This document shows positions 14,001 to 29,200 of a stretch of DNA of 64,000 nt, in pieces; within the stretch, counting starts at the first letter, position 1; each line of letters starts with the position of its first letter. This stretch comes from Undaria pinnatifida (Eukaryota > Sar > Phaeophyceae > Laminariales > Alariaceae), in the NCBI GenBank assembly GCA_012845835.1, contig JABAKD010000016.1, positions 5,543,919 to 5,607,918 of the forward strand, in the 5' to 3' direction. The position numbers and the translations under genes were made by a program. The notes under the pieces are model-generated. The model had not been told where the DNA came from and did not search any database. It worked only from the letters and a program-made list of their open reading frames with translations.

Positions 14001-17000
14001 AACTAAAGGTTGTGCGAGACAGGCCAGTTTTGGCGGGGCCAAGAATCACGGAAGCGAAAATACACCAGACAATTGCTTGTGCGCCGAGACGGGGTGAGGC
14101 GCAACACGGCAAGGAAACGCGCGTGCCAATGCAAGGAGCTAGGCGCGATACGATGTACCCGGCAGCAGCGTCGCCACCTTGCTTTCCCCTGTCATAGTGG
14201 TTTGTAACATGCTGAGGTTGGAGTTTTATCGGAAAGTGCTGGACCGTGAGCGGAAAATCAAGGAAGCGGAAAGCAGCCAAAACACTGAACGGATTTGACC
14301 CTTAAACCCGAGCATAAAATTAACAATACGTAGTAACACCGCTGAACCTTTCACTAATGCAAACTATGGACGAATTTAATATCAAGTCCGTTGTCCACAA
14401 AAACGGGGGCGCTGTTCCAAAGGGGCTCAAAACTAGAGTCATTGCCGCATCTTTTGATAAAGGTGCAAAGACAAAAAAAGCTGGATCGATCAACTTATGG
14501 GCGTGTTCCTGATACCTGAGCCTTCTCGGCGGCATCCTTGGCCGTGTGTCTGTTGGCCAGTGCCTCGTGCAGCCTCCCCAGGATGCTGGCCCCTTTGTCA
14601 GCGCTAGTCTCGTTGAGGATTCCCTGAAGGAGGGAGATCTGACCCGCGCGGATGAAGACACGCGTCCGGCCTAACCGAAACGCCTCCGATGGCACCTGGA
14701 AACCCGATAACGCGACAATAAAAAGAAAACGGAACACCACACACCTAGAGGTCAGGAATGGAAAACAAACCGGAGTGCTGCGATGACTGGTGTTATAGAA
14801 GAAAAGGAGTGATATATTTCGCTCGGTTGTAAGAGTCCCCAGGCACCTGACTATCGTTAGGGGAAAAAAAACTGCTGGGTTCAAGTTTTTGCTGCTTTTT
14901 CGTCTGCCCTCGCCTGAATATCAAACAATGCAGCAGCGCCCCTTATAATCCCTTTAGAACTGAGACAAACTACTTGGAATTAGTATGGGGAAGTATTTCA
15001 GTGGGAAAGGGGTAACAGCTTAAGATTTGGAACTTATAATACTGCACGTTTGTTTAGACCGAGCCGCGTGCCTCATAAGTGCAGTGTTCATTTCATTCAC
15101 TCTCTTGCAGTTCGAAAAAAATGGTGCCATGCTCAGAGAGAGCAAAAGCAAAGTGTGCGGAGCAACCCCTCGCACCCCACAGTTCGGAATTGCTCCCAAT
15201 GGAAGCAGTACGAGCGTGCTCCTACGGGACTGCCACGCTCGCTCCCTACAACATGACGATATCTTCGGACTATTATTACCAACCAGTATACGTATTGTGG
15301 TAAAATATTTTGGGAGTAATTTAACCATGTGCTTGGAAGTAATAGTTGAGTTGGGCGACAGTTAAAAATAATAAAAAAACTTATTTTCGGGGTTCGAGGA
15401 GACGGTATGTATAATTCGATGGACACCAATTGGCGCAAACCCTACCACAGCACCAGCACCATACAGTCACCATACAGTTACCATACAGTCACCATACAGT
15501 CACCATACAGTCACCGTACAGTGACTATACAGTGACCATGCAGTGACCATACAGTGACCATACCGTGAGGAGGACGCTGATTCAATCATAAGATAGCACA
15601 CCTCGAACGTCCAGAGGACAGCCGGGATCAAAACGTGTGCAACGGCGCGCCGAAAGGAAAAAAAAAAAGCCTATGCAATGGTATGACGACACACCTCGAA
15701 AGCCCAGAGAATAGCCGCGACCAAGGCCGATTCCGGCTCCCCCTTGAATAGCCTCTCCGCCTCTGCTGAGCTGTCCCCAAGCACCTGAAGCAGCGATCAC
15801 CACAGCATCACGTCCGCGCGGCAAGGAATCACCACCAGTAGAAATTATCCTTTCCGGGGACCGATTTACATACACTAAAAACACTGCAAGGGCGGTCCTG
15901 TCACGACATGGAGCAACGACACCTAGAAGTGCGACATTATCAAAGGACCTAGGAAGAGCGTTGCAGCAGTACGAGTATCATCATGCAGGGTACTACCCGT
16001 GCTAACCTTGTGGGGCCCAATTAACCCATCCACAAGGGTCCAGGTTTCCCTTCGGGATGCAGTTGGCTTCCAATCCCCGGGGTGTCGCAAGTTGAAAAGG
16101 GGGAACACAGGCGTTTCCGTGAGCTATTACCAGGTACAACGTAAAGAAAGCTCTTGAACCCCAAGAAAAATATTACTATTAATCAGGGCTTTTCGCGGGT
16201 CGGGTCAAATCTCGCGGGTCGGGTCGGGTCGGGTCGGCTCAGCTGACCCGACCCGACCCGTGAGAATTTCGAGACGTCTTGACCCGACCCGACCCGACCC
16301 GCGAGAGTTTCGAGACGTCTTGACCCGAGCCGACCCGACCCGCGAGATTTTGAAAACCTCCTGATCCGACCCGACCCGACCCGCGAGATTTTGAAAACCT
16401 CCTGACCTCACCCGACCCGACCCGCGAGGTTCTGAAATCCTCCTGACCCGACCCGACCTGACCCGCCACAATTCGGGTGACCCGCGAGATGCGGGTCGTC
16501 TGGCGGGTCAGGTCGACTTGACCCGTGACATTTCTCACGGGTCGAAGTCGAAAAGTCACGGGTCAAAGCATGTCGTATACCTCGGTCGGTTGGTTGGTCC
16601 TTGGTCCCTCGTACTTTTCCCAGTATATCATGTTCTCTGGGTTTCTTACCGGCATTGTTTGCAGCTGATGATTATGTCATGTGGCGTGCGCTCGAAAAAT
16701 AGGAAAGAAACCGCAACCCACATGCATGGGAATGCCCGTACCGCTAGACCACCGGATCGACCCGACGAGCGACCCGACGAGCGATCTTGTATTAAGTTAT
16801 AAGTGCAATCTCCAGCCCCGGCAAGCAGCCTAGCTGTACCGCCTCCGGCAGCAAGCCCACAACTGGGGCGGTGGATCTGTCAGCAGGGGCTGCGATCCGC
16901 GAGGATGCGTTGTCTGCTGCTGGTGCCTGCTGCTGCCAGGGTGCTGCTGCTGTGCTGCTGCTGCTGCTTCGACGACGACTGCTCTTCTTGCTTTTTTCCG

Positions 17001-17186
17001 TTTGGTCACTTTTCGTACTGGTATGATAATTCTCGAGCTAGCTACTACTGCTACTGCTGTATCTATCTTTTATCTGCGCAGTCTCCAGCCCCGGCAAGCA
17101 ACCTAGCTGAGCCGCCTCCGGCAGCAAGCCCACAACTGGGGCGGTGGGTCTGTCAGCAGGGGCTGCGATCCGCGAGAATCCGGAGT

Positions 17187-17218
<32 letters not shown>

Positions 17219-20200
17219 ACTACGACTGCCCTCCCTTGCCTTTTTACGTTTGGTCACATTTCGTGCTGGTATGACCGTAATATTACTACTGTTGTTACGG
17301 CTTCAGCAGGTACGGGATTCGCGTAACACTGCTGTATACCTTGGTACGAGTAGCTAGGGGTACTGCCTGGTGATTTTTCTGCACGCTGTGATGACATAAT
17401 ATGATCAAAGCGTCGGCACGAGGGAGGCAGGAAGCGGAAATGTTTGTATTTAATCTGCGGACCCGCGGGCCCGACCCGCGGGGCGCCTGCACGGCATCAA
17501 TGGCTCTCAGCTGTACGTTTGAAAAAGGCGGATCCGCGGGCCAGATCCGCGGGTTTGACCCGCGGGTCAGCCCAAAACAACTCGCGGGTCATTATGGCTT
17601 GACCCGCGAAGTGACCCGTATCTCGCGGGTCATGACCCGACCCGACCCGACCCGACCCGCGAGATTTTGAAACCTCTTGACCCGACCCGACCCGACCCGC
17701 GAGATTTTGAAGCCTTTTGACCCGACCCAACCCCGACCCGCGAGATTTTGAAAAACTCTTGACCCGACCCGACCCGACCCGACCCGCGAGATTCTAAAAC
17801 CCCCTTGACCCGACCCGCGGGTCGGGTCATGACCCGTGAAAGCCCTGCTATTAATAGCCATCACGAAAGCAGCCGGACAAGTAACACAGACCAGCCCAAA
17901 CGAGTTCGTCCTTTAGTCTATACCAGCATACCGACCAAAAACGCTGCAAATGCGATATTGTCAACAGTGTAGGAATGGCGTGTTTGCCTCATGCGCAGCA
18001 AATAGGACTGCCATCATGTGCAGCAACTAGGACTATCATCATGCTCTGCGCGTGTGGTGCATCTCCCTACAATGCATTTTAGACACATCTCCTATCCTAC
18101 TACAGCAGCCTTGGCTGCTGCACGTGGCTCATGTCGAAGTCGTCACTTTTAGTCGAGATACTTTCAATCTCAAGTCTCGAAGGGATCAAGTGATGTGCCG
18201 CCTACTGATACGCGGAAGCTAACGTATTTCAGTGGTCCAACCATGCGAGGAACGCCTCCTGCTAACCCAGAGCTGGCTATGACAGGCCACCGGGTTGAGA
18301 AGACCAAGAGTGCAGTCCTCGTGCGATCAGATCAATCACAGCGTGTGGAAATATTCGCACACCCACGACATTACGCATCGGACAGATCACGATGTAGATC
18401 GTCTAGATCATACAGATCATATACATCGTATAAATCATATACATTATGTATCACATGGATCACATAGAACGTATAGATCATGTAGATTATATAGGTCATG
18501 TAGATCATATAGCTGTCGCTTTGATATGTTGCGCAGAATCTGTCTCAGGTACGTCTAACCTATGAAATGTGTGCTAGATCGTTCAGATCATCCGGTTTTC
18601 ACAGGGCAACATAATCGATATAGGTCACCATGCACATCATATAGACCAGGGATCTATCTGCCCCGCGCACAAGGCATACCTGGTAGATAATATGGATCAT
18701 CAAGAGGGGTCTGATCAAACCTATGTGTGCAAGATATGAACAAGTACAACAAGTGCGTAGCGAGAGGTCGCCCCCGCATCGCGAACCCGCACTCGGCGAT
18801 AGCATACTCTCACACGCGAGTCAAACCGAGGACAACACCTAGTCAAAACCATAAAAAGCTAATATTACAAAAAAAAGTGCAAACACGAACAAACTACAAC
18901 TGTGAGGTCGAAATTTTCGCCGAAACCAATTCTGCAAGCTGTGTGTGATGCTTCGATCGCACGTGATACGAGGTGTGTATGTCCGCATTAAGGACAGGTC
19001 GTTGACTCCCCTTAGTGCTAGCTAGTGCCAGGGTCAAGAGATTGTAGCTATATGCCTGCTGGTGCGTCACTTTCATACATGGAACAGATCGCGTTCTAGA
19101 TCATCTACAGTACATCCTACTATCTGCCGTTATGGTACGTCTTGCAGAAGCTGCGCGGTGCAGATCCATCCCAGGGAGCATGTGCTTAGAAGTAGATAAT
19201 GCACATCGTACGGCTCCCGGCCGGAAACAGGACATATCACACGTCATCCAGATCACAAGAGACGAGAGATCTGTCACTCCTGAATGGCATAGGAGGGGAT
19301 GTGGATATACTGCCCCTCCCCCTTCTTGTCGAGAGGGTTCAAGGTTCATATTTCGACGTGAGAGGTCAAAAGCACAAAACAAAATGCGTGCTCCTTCGAC
19401 AGTACCATGACCCGCATTTGCGTATCGGCTTATTCCCCGGATGTTGCTTTTTTGAGCGTTCTCTCGAGTCGGAATCGATCCTCGTTCCGCTATGACAACA
19501 CTACCAGGGATACCTCACCTCCTTAAGCTCGGTGTAGGTTACCCTCGTGGGCATTCCCATCTTCAGCACTTCGCAAGTTTGCAAGATGCCCAGGCACTGC
19601 AGCTGATCCACCACGTACCTGCCGTGCGCGTTCGCGGGGCACAAGACGGCACCACAAATTAGAACGGAACGGATTGTTTGGGGCGGGGACACGGTGACCG
19701 CGTTCGCTTCGGCCGCCGTGTGACGTCGCATACGTTGTACATTGCATTGCTCGGTTCCTGCTTCTCGGCGGTCCACGATTTCACCAGCGACAGCTTGGAC
19801 AAGCGAAAATACGGAAAAAACACGCCGTGTCGTGAGGTTGAAAGTCTACGCATGCACTTCACGACACCGTGGCCTCACGCCGGGGGCAGCGAGAGCTACC
19901 CACCCGCCCTTGTGCCCCGCTCCGCTTCGCCCTCGGAAGACTTCGCGTTTTAGATATGCCATAAAAAAAAATGTTAAAGCGGCAGCCATTGAAGAAGTTA
20001 TAATAACGCCCATAGAAAATATACTCTTTACAACAACATTTCGGGTGTTTCGTACTGTACAAAACAAGAAGCCTAGAATTTCTTGGTTTCTCTCGTCCTC
20101 GGTTTTCTCCTATATATACATGGTAAAAAATAACATGTGGGTGATCTGTATTGAAGGTTATGCCGCACTTGCCGGATGGTAAACACAATAATGAAAAAAG

Positions 20201-23200
20201 GCTTAAAACATCATTGCTTCTTTAGGTGTGAAAAAATGATCGCGAAACATTAAGGAAAGGTTCAACCTTTCAGTGCGTGGTGGAAAGCAATCGAAAGCAG
20301 AAGATGTTTTCCGCCTACCGGTTGTCGTAGACGCCGCAACGCATCGCCGCGTTGGGCTTGATGCAGCGGACGAAGTTGCACGTCGTGCTCAGCAGGGTCG
20401 CGTTAAGGTCCTGCATGGAACCGAAGAAAGCCTTCGCCACAGTCGGCTTCACCAATGTCTGCAAAGAGAAGAGGCATCAACGACAGATTCAAACGTTTAA
20501 GCCCGTTCGTATGCACTTTATTTTCTACGGTCTATTAATGGCAGGTAGGTCTGCCGACGAGCATGGTATCAAAGCATTAGCTTGTGGAACAACAGCATAG
20601 TTGACGTAGCACCCGCAAGTCAAAGGCATGACTCGGTTAGGGATGCCGATCGGTACGGCACGGCACGGCCGGGTTTTGCAGAGCTCGTGAATAAGAACAT
20701 CGAGACGTTAGCGCATGCAACGAAGGACGGTTGTAGGCTAGAGCGCGGGAGTAGAGCAAGCGTCCTGGCGTGGTGTAGCTGAAGCATGTATTTGTAGCAT
20801 TTTAACCCGTCTGGATCTTCAGAGGAAAAAGTTGTCCAAACAAACGGCGATTACAGCATCAAACCGCACGCTGTAACTTGGCGCTGCCGGTAGTGACACG
20901 TTTTATTACCGAAATTGCCCCACAAGACGTCATACAAAACGATCGCATGACAGTTTTACTTCACATTGTTCGCCGCAGCCGGTTGGTGAGACGGCGCATC
21001 AGTGTTTCCGCTATTGTACATGCGCCCCCAGTAGGGTATTACGACAAGACAACGCAGCAATCGACGATGGGTTGTCTCAAACCTCCGGCAGAATCAATCA
21101 TGCCGTAAACACAGAATATAACTCAATAACGCCTTAGTGAAGACGACCGTCTGTCCTACAGAAAATCATTAATCAACAAATCCGCCGGCTACACACTCGC
21201 GACGCCACGCCGTATATAGCCCAGTCGTCACCTTGCGTCTGGGCTTTTGGACATTGCCGGGAGAACCTGCTGGAACCTGGACATACTTCGTCGTCGCGTT
21301 CATTACCACCTGTATGTCGAACGCGTCGAGAGCGGAAAATAAGGCAGTTTACGTTGACAGTGTTGAGGGCGGAAAATAAGGTCATTTCAAAGGGGATTAA
21401 ATGGGGGCAAACAGAAAATTTTGAGTATGTGTCGGCGGTAGACGGTCATGTCATCCTCGGTGGCGGTTGCGCTGGGGTTCGAATATCGGCTGGTGGATCT
21501 TAGTATGCACGGGGCTTTTTTCTGAGTCTTGTACCGTCGCCGAAAGCGCGAGAGCGGGAGTCGGCAAAAGTGGTGCAAATCGACTAGCAGTGGGAGTGCT
21601 TAACCCTCGGCGCGAAAGAAACAAAGGCGGGGGGAGGGAAGACACCTGTGACCACTGCTGGTCCAGAAGGCGGTTGAGGGTAAAACCTCCGACGAATAGA
21701 GATAGAACATCTTGAGCGATAATTCGAAACATGGCATAACACATTTCCCAACTAAAACGACCAAGAGAGTACACGGTGTCAAAAAGGCAGAAAAAGTCCT
21801 TGGATCGCTGAAACCACAGCCAGGACATGCGAAACGAGATGTCGACGCAAGAATCCACTGCGTCCAATGATAACTTGTAAGTTATACTCGAAAATATCGT
21901 CTTGCGCCCGACCAACAAAACAAAACAACAAGCTAAACAAAAAAACGTACCACCACCACCATTGTGGAGGTGGGCGGGTGCTACGGTGTCAATAAGCCTC
22001 ATCAAAAGACACGTGTTAGTTTACTTAATACTAGATCAAACCTCTTGGATTGATGGAAACTACATCCGATAGGTCACTTGACGTTTTTTTTTAGATATTG
22101 CCAGGTATAGCTTTTGATATTAATAGGAACTCGCGCTGTTGGCCATTTGTAACTGTCGTCAACCGCGTGCAAAGGTGGGAACCAGGCAGGAAAGTCCCAA
22201 CCCAACCCAACCCAACCCGACCCGACCCGACCCGACCCAATTCAACCCAACCCAACCCAACCCAACCCAACCCAACCCAACCCAACCTAACCCAACCCAA
22301 CCCAACCCAACCCAACCCAACCCAACCCAACCCAACCCAACCCAACCCAACCCAACCCAACCCAACCCAACCCAACTCATCCCCAACGCAACCGCACCCA
22401 ACCCAACAAAACTGTTTTGCTGTGATTGGGCGTTGGCGTGTGTGCCATGCGTCCCATTTTAGTTTTAATTGTTAATTTTTTCATTTTTACCCAGTCGTCA
22501 GGTGGGACATGGGACATCGAAAATCGGGCACGCGAGGCTGGAAACGAGCGCCTACCTACCGGTAGCTTTTGGCGCCTCTATATTCAAGTAGTTTTGTTCC
22601 AAACTTGGGTACAGTTCTGAAGAGGTTAGCGGCGTCTTTTCATTCAATCGTTCGTTCGTTCGTTCGTTCGTTTGCTCGGTCGCACCTTGTTTTTGCTGTT
22701 TTGCAGCGTGTCGTGAAATGATACCGGGACCCGGTCCATGTTCCGCTCCACCCACCCCTCGACGGTGTACTTGACCTTGCCAGCGTAGTGCTTCACCCAG
22801 AAACATTCGCGCTGTTCAGAAAAGACGCCGAGGAGGGTGATATAGGAGGGGGGCGGGGGGGGGGGGGGGGCGTACTCCTTTGTTGCTTGCCTTAGTCATT
22901 TGGCCATTGACCACGCATCCCTTTCGAGACGGAGCACCGTTCCTACTCCTAATAGAGACACCTCCCAACATTTGGGCGCTCATTACGCTTCTTCCACATA
23001 TTACATAGAAACTGTTTGCTTATTATATCCCCGTCCTATTTCGCCGTCTGCGGCCACCATCTATCTCCTAGGATAGCGATCGTTTTGTCGCTACTCTTTA
23101 GTCTACAAAACTCTTCCATGTCACATTATATAATTTCCTCATCTCCAATGCATCCCGTTCCTCCTTGTATATTTCACATTCTCTTACTATGTAAGTCCTA

Positions 23201-26200
23201 CTCTATTGTTGTGCCACACGGGCACATATGTGCAGCCACGTTCTCCTACTCCCGACTACTGGTATATCTCTTTCTTCTCTCTGGTAGCTCCAGGCCCCCT
23301 ACATGAAATTGAAGTTTCAGCTTTTTTCCGTAGTCCATTGGGCCGTGCAAATACGTTTTCATTCCAATACCTTCCCTCAACTCCCCGTATATCTCTAGCG
23401 CTTCTTCTGTTTCAACTTATTTCTTGGCCCTAGCCTTTCCCTTCTTCTATTATTTACTTTACTTCTGTCTTCTACCAGCCAAACTTCTCGATAGACAGTG
23501 CCTCTTCTTGGTCTCCCCCTAACTCCTTTCATATTCTCTCGACTACGTTATCCCATCTTATTCCAGCCCTCGCCCTTGCTATTTTCTCCCATACAGCCCT
23601 ATCAGCTATGGCTGGCAACCTTTTTTCTGGCATATTATCTACTTTATATTGCCATTTCCACTTTCTCACGTGTCTATTTGTTTTAAGTGGGTATAATCCT
23701 AGTTCTGCTCTTAATACTGTATTATCGTACTTGAGCACCCTACTCTAGCATCTTTTAGCTGCTGTCATCTGCACCTTTTCCACTTGTTTTACGAACTTCG
23801 CGTTCCCTTCCCATGCTTCTCCTGCATACTCTAACTTTGGTACAATCACATTCATCACAATACAACTTGTAATCCAAGTGTCAAGATGAGAGTCTGTTAG
23901 GATCGCAGTCATCTTGCCTACTTGTGATTTACCCTTTCCTATTACTTTCGCTATGTGTACATCCCAAGAGCAGTCTTTAGAGATCTCTACGTCAAGGTAG
24001 GTATATTGGTCTACGATCGGTAGTTCATCTTCTCCCCACTTCCATTTGAAATTGACCGGATTCACTTCATCTTCGTTACATACAACTACTGTCCATAGTT
24101 TCGCGTTCGCTGTCACTCTACATTTCCTAGTGTACTATCGTGCTTTCTCCATCTGTTTCTGCAATCCTTCGGTTGTTTATAATATCCCCACGAAATCATC
24201 CGCTAACATCATTCCCGACACTGCATCTTCCCCCATCGTGACTCCTTCTTTTGCTGCTTCGACTGCTACTATCATGTCATTAATATGTACCTTGAATAGA
24301 TTGGGTGATAGTGTACACCCCTGCGCAACTCCTTGTAAAACATCAACATATTTGGATATTTCCCAGTCCAGCATCACAGCACTTCTCGACATTCCGTCGT
24401 ATTTTTCATTTTTCACATATTTCCTCTGATCCCAAGGGGGAGGGGGGGGCATACTCATTTGTTGCTTGCCTCAGTCATTTGACCATTGACCACGCTCATC
24501 TGTTGCTTGCCTTAGTCATTTGACCATTGACCACGCATCCCTTCAGAGACGGGGCGCCGGGTGGTATGGGAGGGGGTGTATTAGTTATATGCATGGCCCC
24601 AGTCTGTCAGACCATGGAGCCTCGCATCTCTACAACACCGGGGCGGAGCGCATCGGATTTTCACCGACCAGGCAGGCATTGCTCGTACCAAGCGCGACGA
24701 AGACACCAGTGACGACGGTCCAGCAGGCTGCAAAGTAAGCAGGAAAGTAATTGACGATAAAATAAAACAAGAGTGCACCATCCGCCTCTCACCTTGTCTC
24801 TTGGCTGTGTGCGCGGAAAATCTTGATGCCTTTCGTAGGTTCTGTGTAAGCTTTCCAAGTAGCGGAAGTCGCTAGGGCTAGGCTCGGCGCACACGTTATC
24901 CAAGCTGCTCCCGATCAACCAAATGCCAAGCAAAAGGAAGCAAGCGGGGGAATATCCTCAATATGGAGGTCGTTCGCTCACAATGGCAGGAAAAGGATGG
25001 TGCCGGGTCAATCACGCGACAACGCGGCTGCAGCTCTAAAGGGGACGAGAAACAGCTCAACAGCATGCCGCGGGGCTCCACACACCTGGGGATAATACCG
25101 CAAGGCATGCTGGACAGCATCTTGAGGCACTCCGCGTTATCCGGGCACGTAGAAACGACGACGTCGATGCCCTCCTCCTCGTACAGCTTGATCTCGTTTT
25201 CGAACACCTGCTTGTTGAAGGTGTCCTGCAGGCTCTCATTGGTGAAGTTGATCAACAGCTGCTCCAACTCGTTTTTCGTACCGAAGTTCTCGAAACCTGT
25301 CGACGGTAGTATGCGACGATGCGACATTTGGTCACCGACAAAACACCGGCCTATTCCGACCCATTCGTGGCACGACGATAAACGGTAAAGTACCAACAGG
25401 ACTCCCGATTTCCTGTAAACGGACGGACAGCGTGCAGCATTCGCGCGCCTGTGTAGTAAGTAGACCGGCTCGGCACGCCAAAGGAACTCAGTAGATCGAC
25501 CATCAATCCCCATCATAAAACGTACAGGCTACAACATTTCCGATAATGCGCAGCATCTTCGATACAACATCAACGTCATTCGTTCATAAACAGACTCACC
25601 AAGAAGAAGGACACCTTCGTGTTCGTGTAACCCAACCAACAAGACGAAACCATCGCAGCTTCTTCCAACAAAATCTAACGCCGTCGTGCGCCATGCATGG
25701 CGTGGAAGGAACGTACCGAAAATGTCTAGCACCCCAATGAAAGGCAGACCGTCCTCGTCTTCGTCCTTGCCCAAGGAAGAGTTGATTACCGCAACAATCC
25801 ACTGGAACAAAGACTGTGAAGAACATTTACATCGTAGCAGAGGGGCAATTATAGGGCATGAGAGAGAACGCAGTATAGAGAAGCAGCAGCGAGCAGGGAC
25901 GGAAAGCGGACAACGGCCGTCAGGATTACCGAGTTGTGAACCATACCAACGTCGACACGACAATCCGCCTGAATGTCGGACGTGTGCTACAATGTGGGTA
26001 GCAGTCTTTGGCAAAACAGCTCTGACCGACAAGACTCTTCAACCGAGAAAACCAAAACATCGTTGGAATCCCGATCGATTTTAGAAATACGCCCCGTTAA
26101 TTTTTTCCTAGGTCATGGGGTTACTTCGGGTTGAGCGTACAATTTTGTGTCCGAGTCAACTCTTGGGCGAGATATAGAACTCCTCACGTCTGGAGCCTCA

Positions 26201-29200
26201 AAAATAGTCGAGTGCACTCCTGCCGTGGCATGGTTGATCAAGGTGTTCATACGTGCAAGCCCAGTATCCGTTCTGAAGGCCTGCGCTGCCCCGCCGCCGC
26301 AAAAACAGCAGGGCACCAACTCGATGCCGGCTTACAAAACCATCGCTGGCGCAATCAACATAAGGACGCCGAAGAGAGAAATAATAATAAAAAAACGCGC
26401 TGTTCCTTCTGAGCCCGCCCCACGCTCCGTCGGCGACGTACTGTAGACTCAACGGAATCCTTTCAAGTCGACGCCACACAACTAAGTTGTAGTAGTAGTT
26501 GTAGTTGTAGTTGTAGTTGTAGTTGTAGTTATAGTTGTAGTTGTTGTTGTTGTTTTCACATCAAATGATCGCCATAATGTAGTCCGTGGTTACAGGAATA
26601 GTTCCGATACCTCTTAGGAAAAACAAAACAAAACCAAACACATACAAGAGTAGTTGGGGGGTCCCAATAGTGCCGGTATATGCCAACCCAATATACCGAC
26701 ACTATTCAGGGCACTGGCACTGTTGGGAACAGGGTTACTCTATAGAGAGTTACAGTGGTGCCAAGCGATTCCACCGGCACTATAGAGCAGTGGCACTATG
26801 CCACCAGCACTACATTGGGAGCCCTCCACTGCATCTACCTGTACAGCGCACCGGCATAAGAACTTTGTGTTCGCACCTCGTAAAGTGATGTAACGACGGC
26901 GTCACGCGTGAGGCCAGCATCGGGAACGCCGAGCTGCTTCGTGAAAACCTCCGTTCGCGTGGTGACCACCCTTTGCGTAAGCAACGCTTCAAGCGCAGAC
27001 TCCGTCACCCCCAGAAGTGTCGCCAGCGTAGCCAAAGCCTGCCAAATAATATAAGCGACATGCCAAGATTATATAAATACGCCAGTCGCGGCTATGAGAA
27101 AGCCTGCCAAACCGACAAATCACGCGGTATGCCAAGACTGTATCGCTCGAGTCCTTTCGACATAACCGTTTTACAATTTACCGCAAAACGTCATCCCACA
27201 CAACACGCCTGCTACGATAGAAGTCGCACTTGTCAATATTTTCTGGCTCCTTAACCCAAAATCGTGGGAATGTCATCATTTTTTTGCGAAACATGATATT
27301 TTTGTATTGCATACCTAGGCCATGGGATTGTTGGTTCATCGGGTTGCATTTTCGTATTTCACAACAAGTTTTTGCCTCAGAAGGAAAAAAAACACAAACA
27401 TGGTGTATCCTGAAGTGAGGATAAGTATTAGAAAAAAAAAACGATGCTCGTCTACCGTACCTGGTAGCATGTGTCGCAAATTTCAAGTGATTTGTCCCCA
27501 AACAACCTGTGTGCAGCTCTCAAACGGTTACAAAAGCTGCAACCCTTTAGGGCGGGACAAACTACTTCGAATTAGACTACCAATAGGATCATTCTTGCAG
27601 CGGGAAAAAGGGTTCCAACGGTTAAAATATCCCGTGGGAATCTTTAGAACACTCAAGCAGAAGCACATCACAACGTCCGGCAAACGATAACGTCAAGCAA
27701 TTTCCAGCCACGGCGTGTAAGCAGCCAAGAAAGGTGCGTGCCGGTTGTTCGTGGGCGGCGCTCGGCGTTTCCTTGCCTCCGAGCACGTATTAATAGTTGC
27801 ACCAAAAGCGCAAACAACTTGCACTGAAGGCCAGAGAACAAAATCGCCCGAGCGTGGGAACAACTCATGCAAGGGACTCTGCAACTACTGTAGTACCTCG
27901 CGGTCTGCAATGGAAGCAATGTCCCCCTGCTCGTTGTCCACCTTGTCGAAGCGGATGTTCGACATGTGCAGCACCGACGCCAGCATTTGCCACACCTGCA
28001 CACGTACATCACGCCGAGGTCATCGCCACATCAGCACCGCTCCACAAGCACCACATACAGGCGAGTGCTCTCCTCAGCCCTCATGGGATCCAGTACTTGG
28101 TTAGCTTACAGCGACAAAAAAACGACGCGTGCGGCCTTACAAAGCGTCCTGTGAAATGGCGTGCGTGCTACAGCAGGAGCACAGGTACAATGCTGCGCGC
28201 GTGTCGTGCAGTTCATTGAGAACACGAGTATTGAAATAGCTAATAGGATACCTCTCCTACCCGAGACATCCCACGCTACGGGTGCGATAGAAGCTTCTGG
28301 GCTGCTAACATAAGGAGCTCAATATTTGGCCCAAAACATGTCTTCGAAGATGTGCATTCTCGAAACCCGACCAACATTTCTATGCGCTAACCCTATTAAA
28401 TTAAAAACAAGTATATTATAGAAATAAAAATACACTCCAGCTGTGACATCGAAGATTTTGTCGAAACTAATATTTGCAAGCTGTGTGATACTCCGATCGC
28501 GCGTATTACGGGTTGTGTGTCCTCATGAAGGATATAGGTCAGCGACTCCCCGTGGAACTACAGTGTAGCTATCAGGGTCAACAAGGTGATGCTAGTCAGT
28601 CTGTGCGCGGAAACTATAAAACCCGTTTTTGAGGGGGACAAAATCTGACAGCAGTGGAAGGGAATGCATGAGTTTATCAAGCGTATCCTCCAAGTCGTAT
28701 AACCCGTGAGGGGAGGGCGGGATTTTTTAGGAAGTGGGGGCCTGGGTTTGAACAAGAGGGAGAGCGAGGGGGGGGGGGAAACGGGCGGGGCAACTTAATC
28801 TGTGCGTGAGAACCGTCAGATTTATCCCGTTAAAGGATTTACAGTTTCCACGCACAGATTAAGTTGCCCCGCCCGTTTCCCCCCCCCTCGCGCTCCCTCT
28901 TGTTCAAACCCAGGCCCCCACTTCCTAAAAAATCCTGCCCTCCCCTCACGGGTTATACGTGTTTTGGAAGGAATGCATCAGTTTATCATGTATATCCTGT
29001 AAGTCGTACAACCAGTGAGGAGAGGGCGGAGTGTTCGAGAGGGTGGGGTAGGGTAGGGGGTGGAGGGGGCGAAAGGGGTTTTTAACAGCTTTAGGTCGCA
29101 TAGATGCAGGAGTTTGCTATGCGCGTGGTGCTAGGTCTAGGCGATGGTGCGGGTGGCGGGGAAGGAGGGGGCGTTGGGGGGGGGATGGGTTGAAGCAGCG

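Noticed and set aside
22196-22402. Interstitial telomere
   Set aside because: The CCCAA unit does not match TTTAGGG, TTAGGG or other common telomere repeats.
22091-22475. Long repetitive open frames on both strands (TQPNP / GWVGL)
   Set aside because: Produced by the CCCAA pentamer array; no start context or domain.
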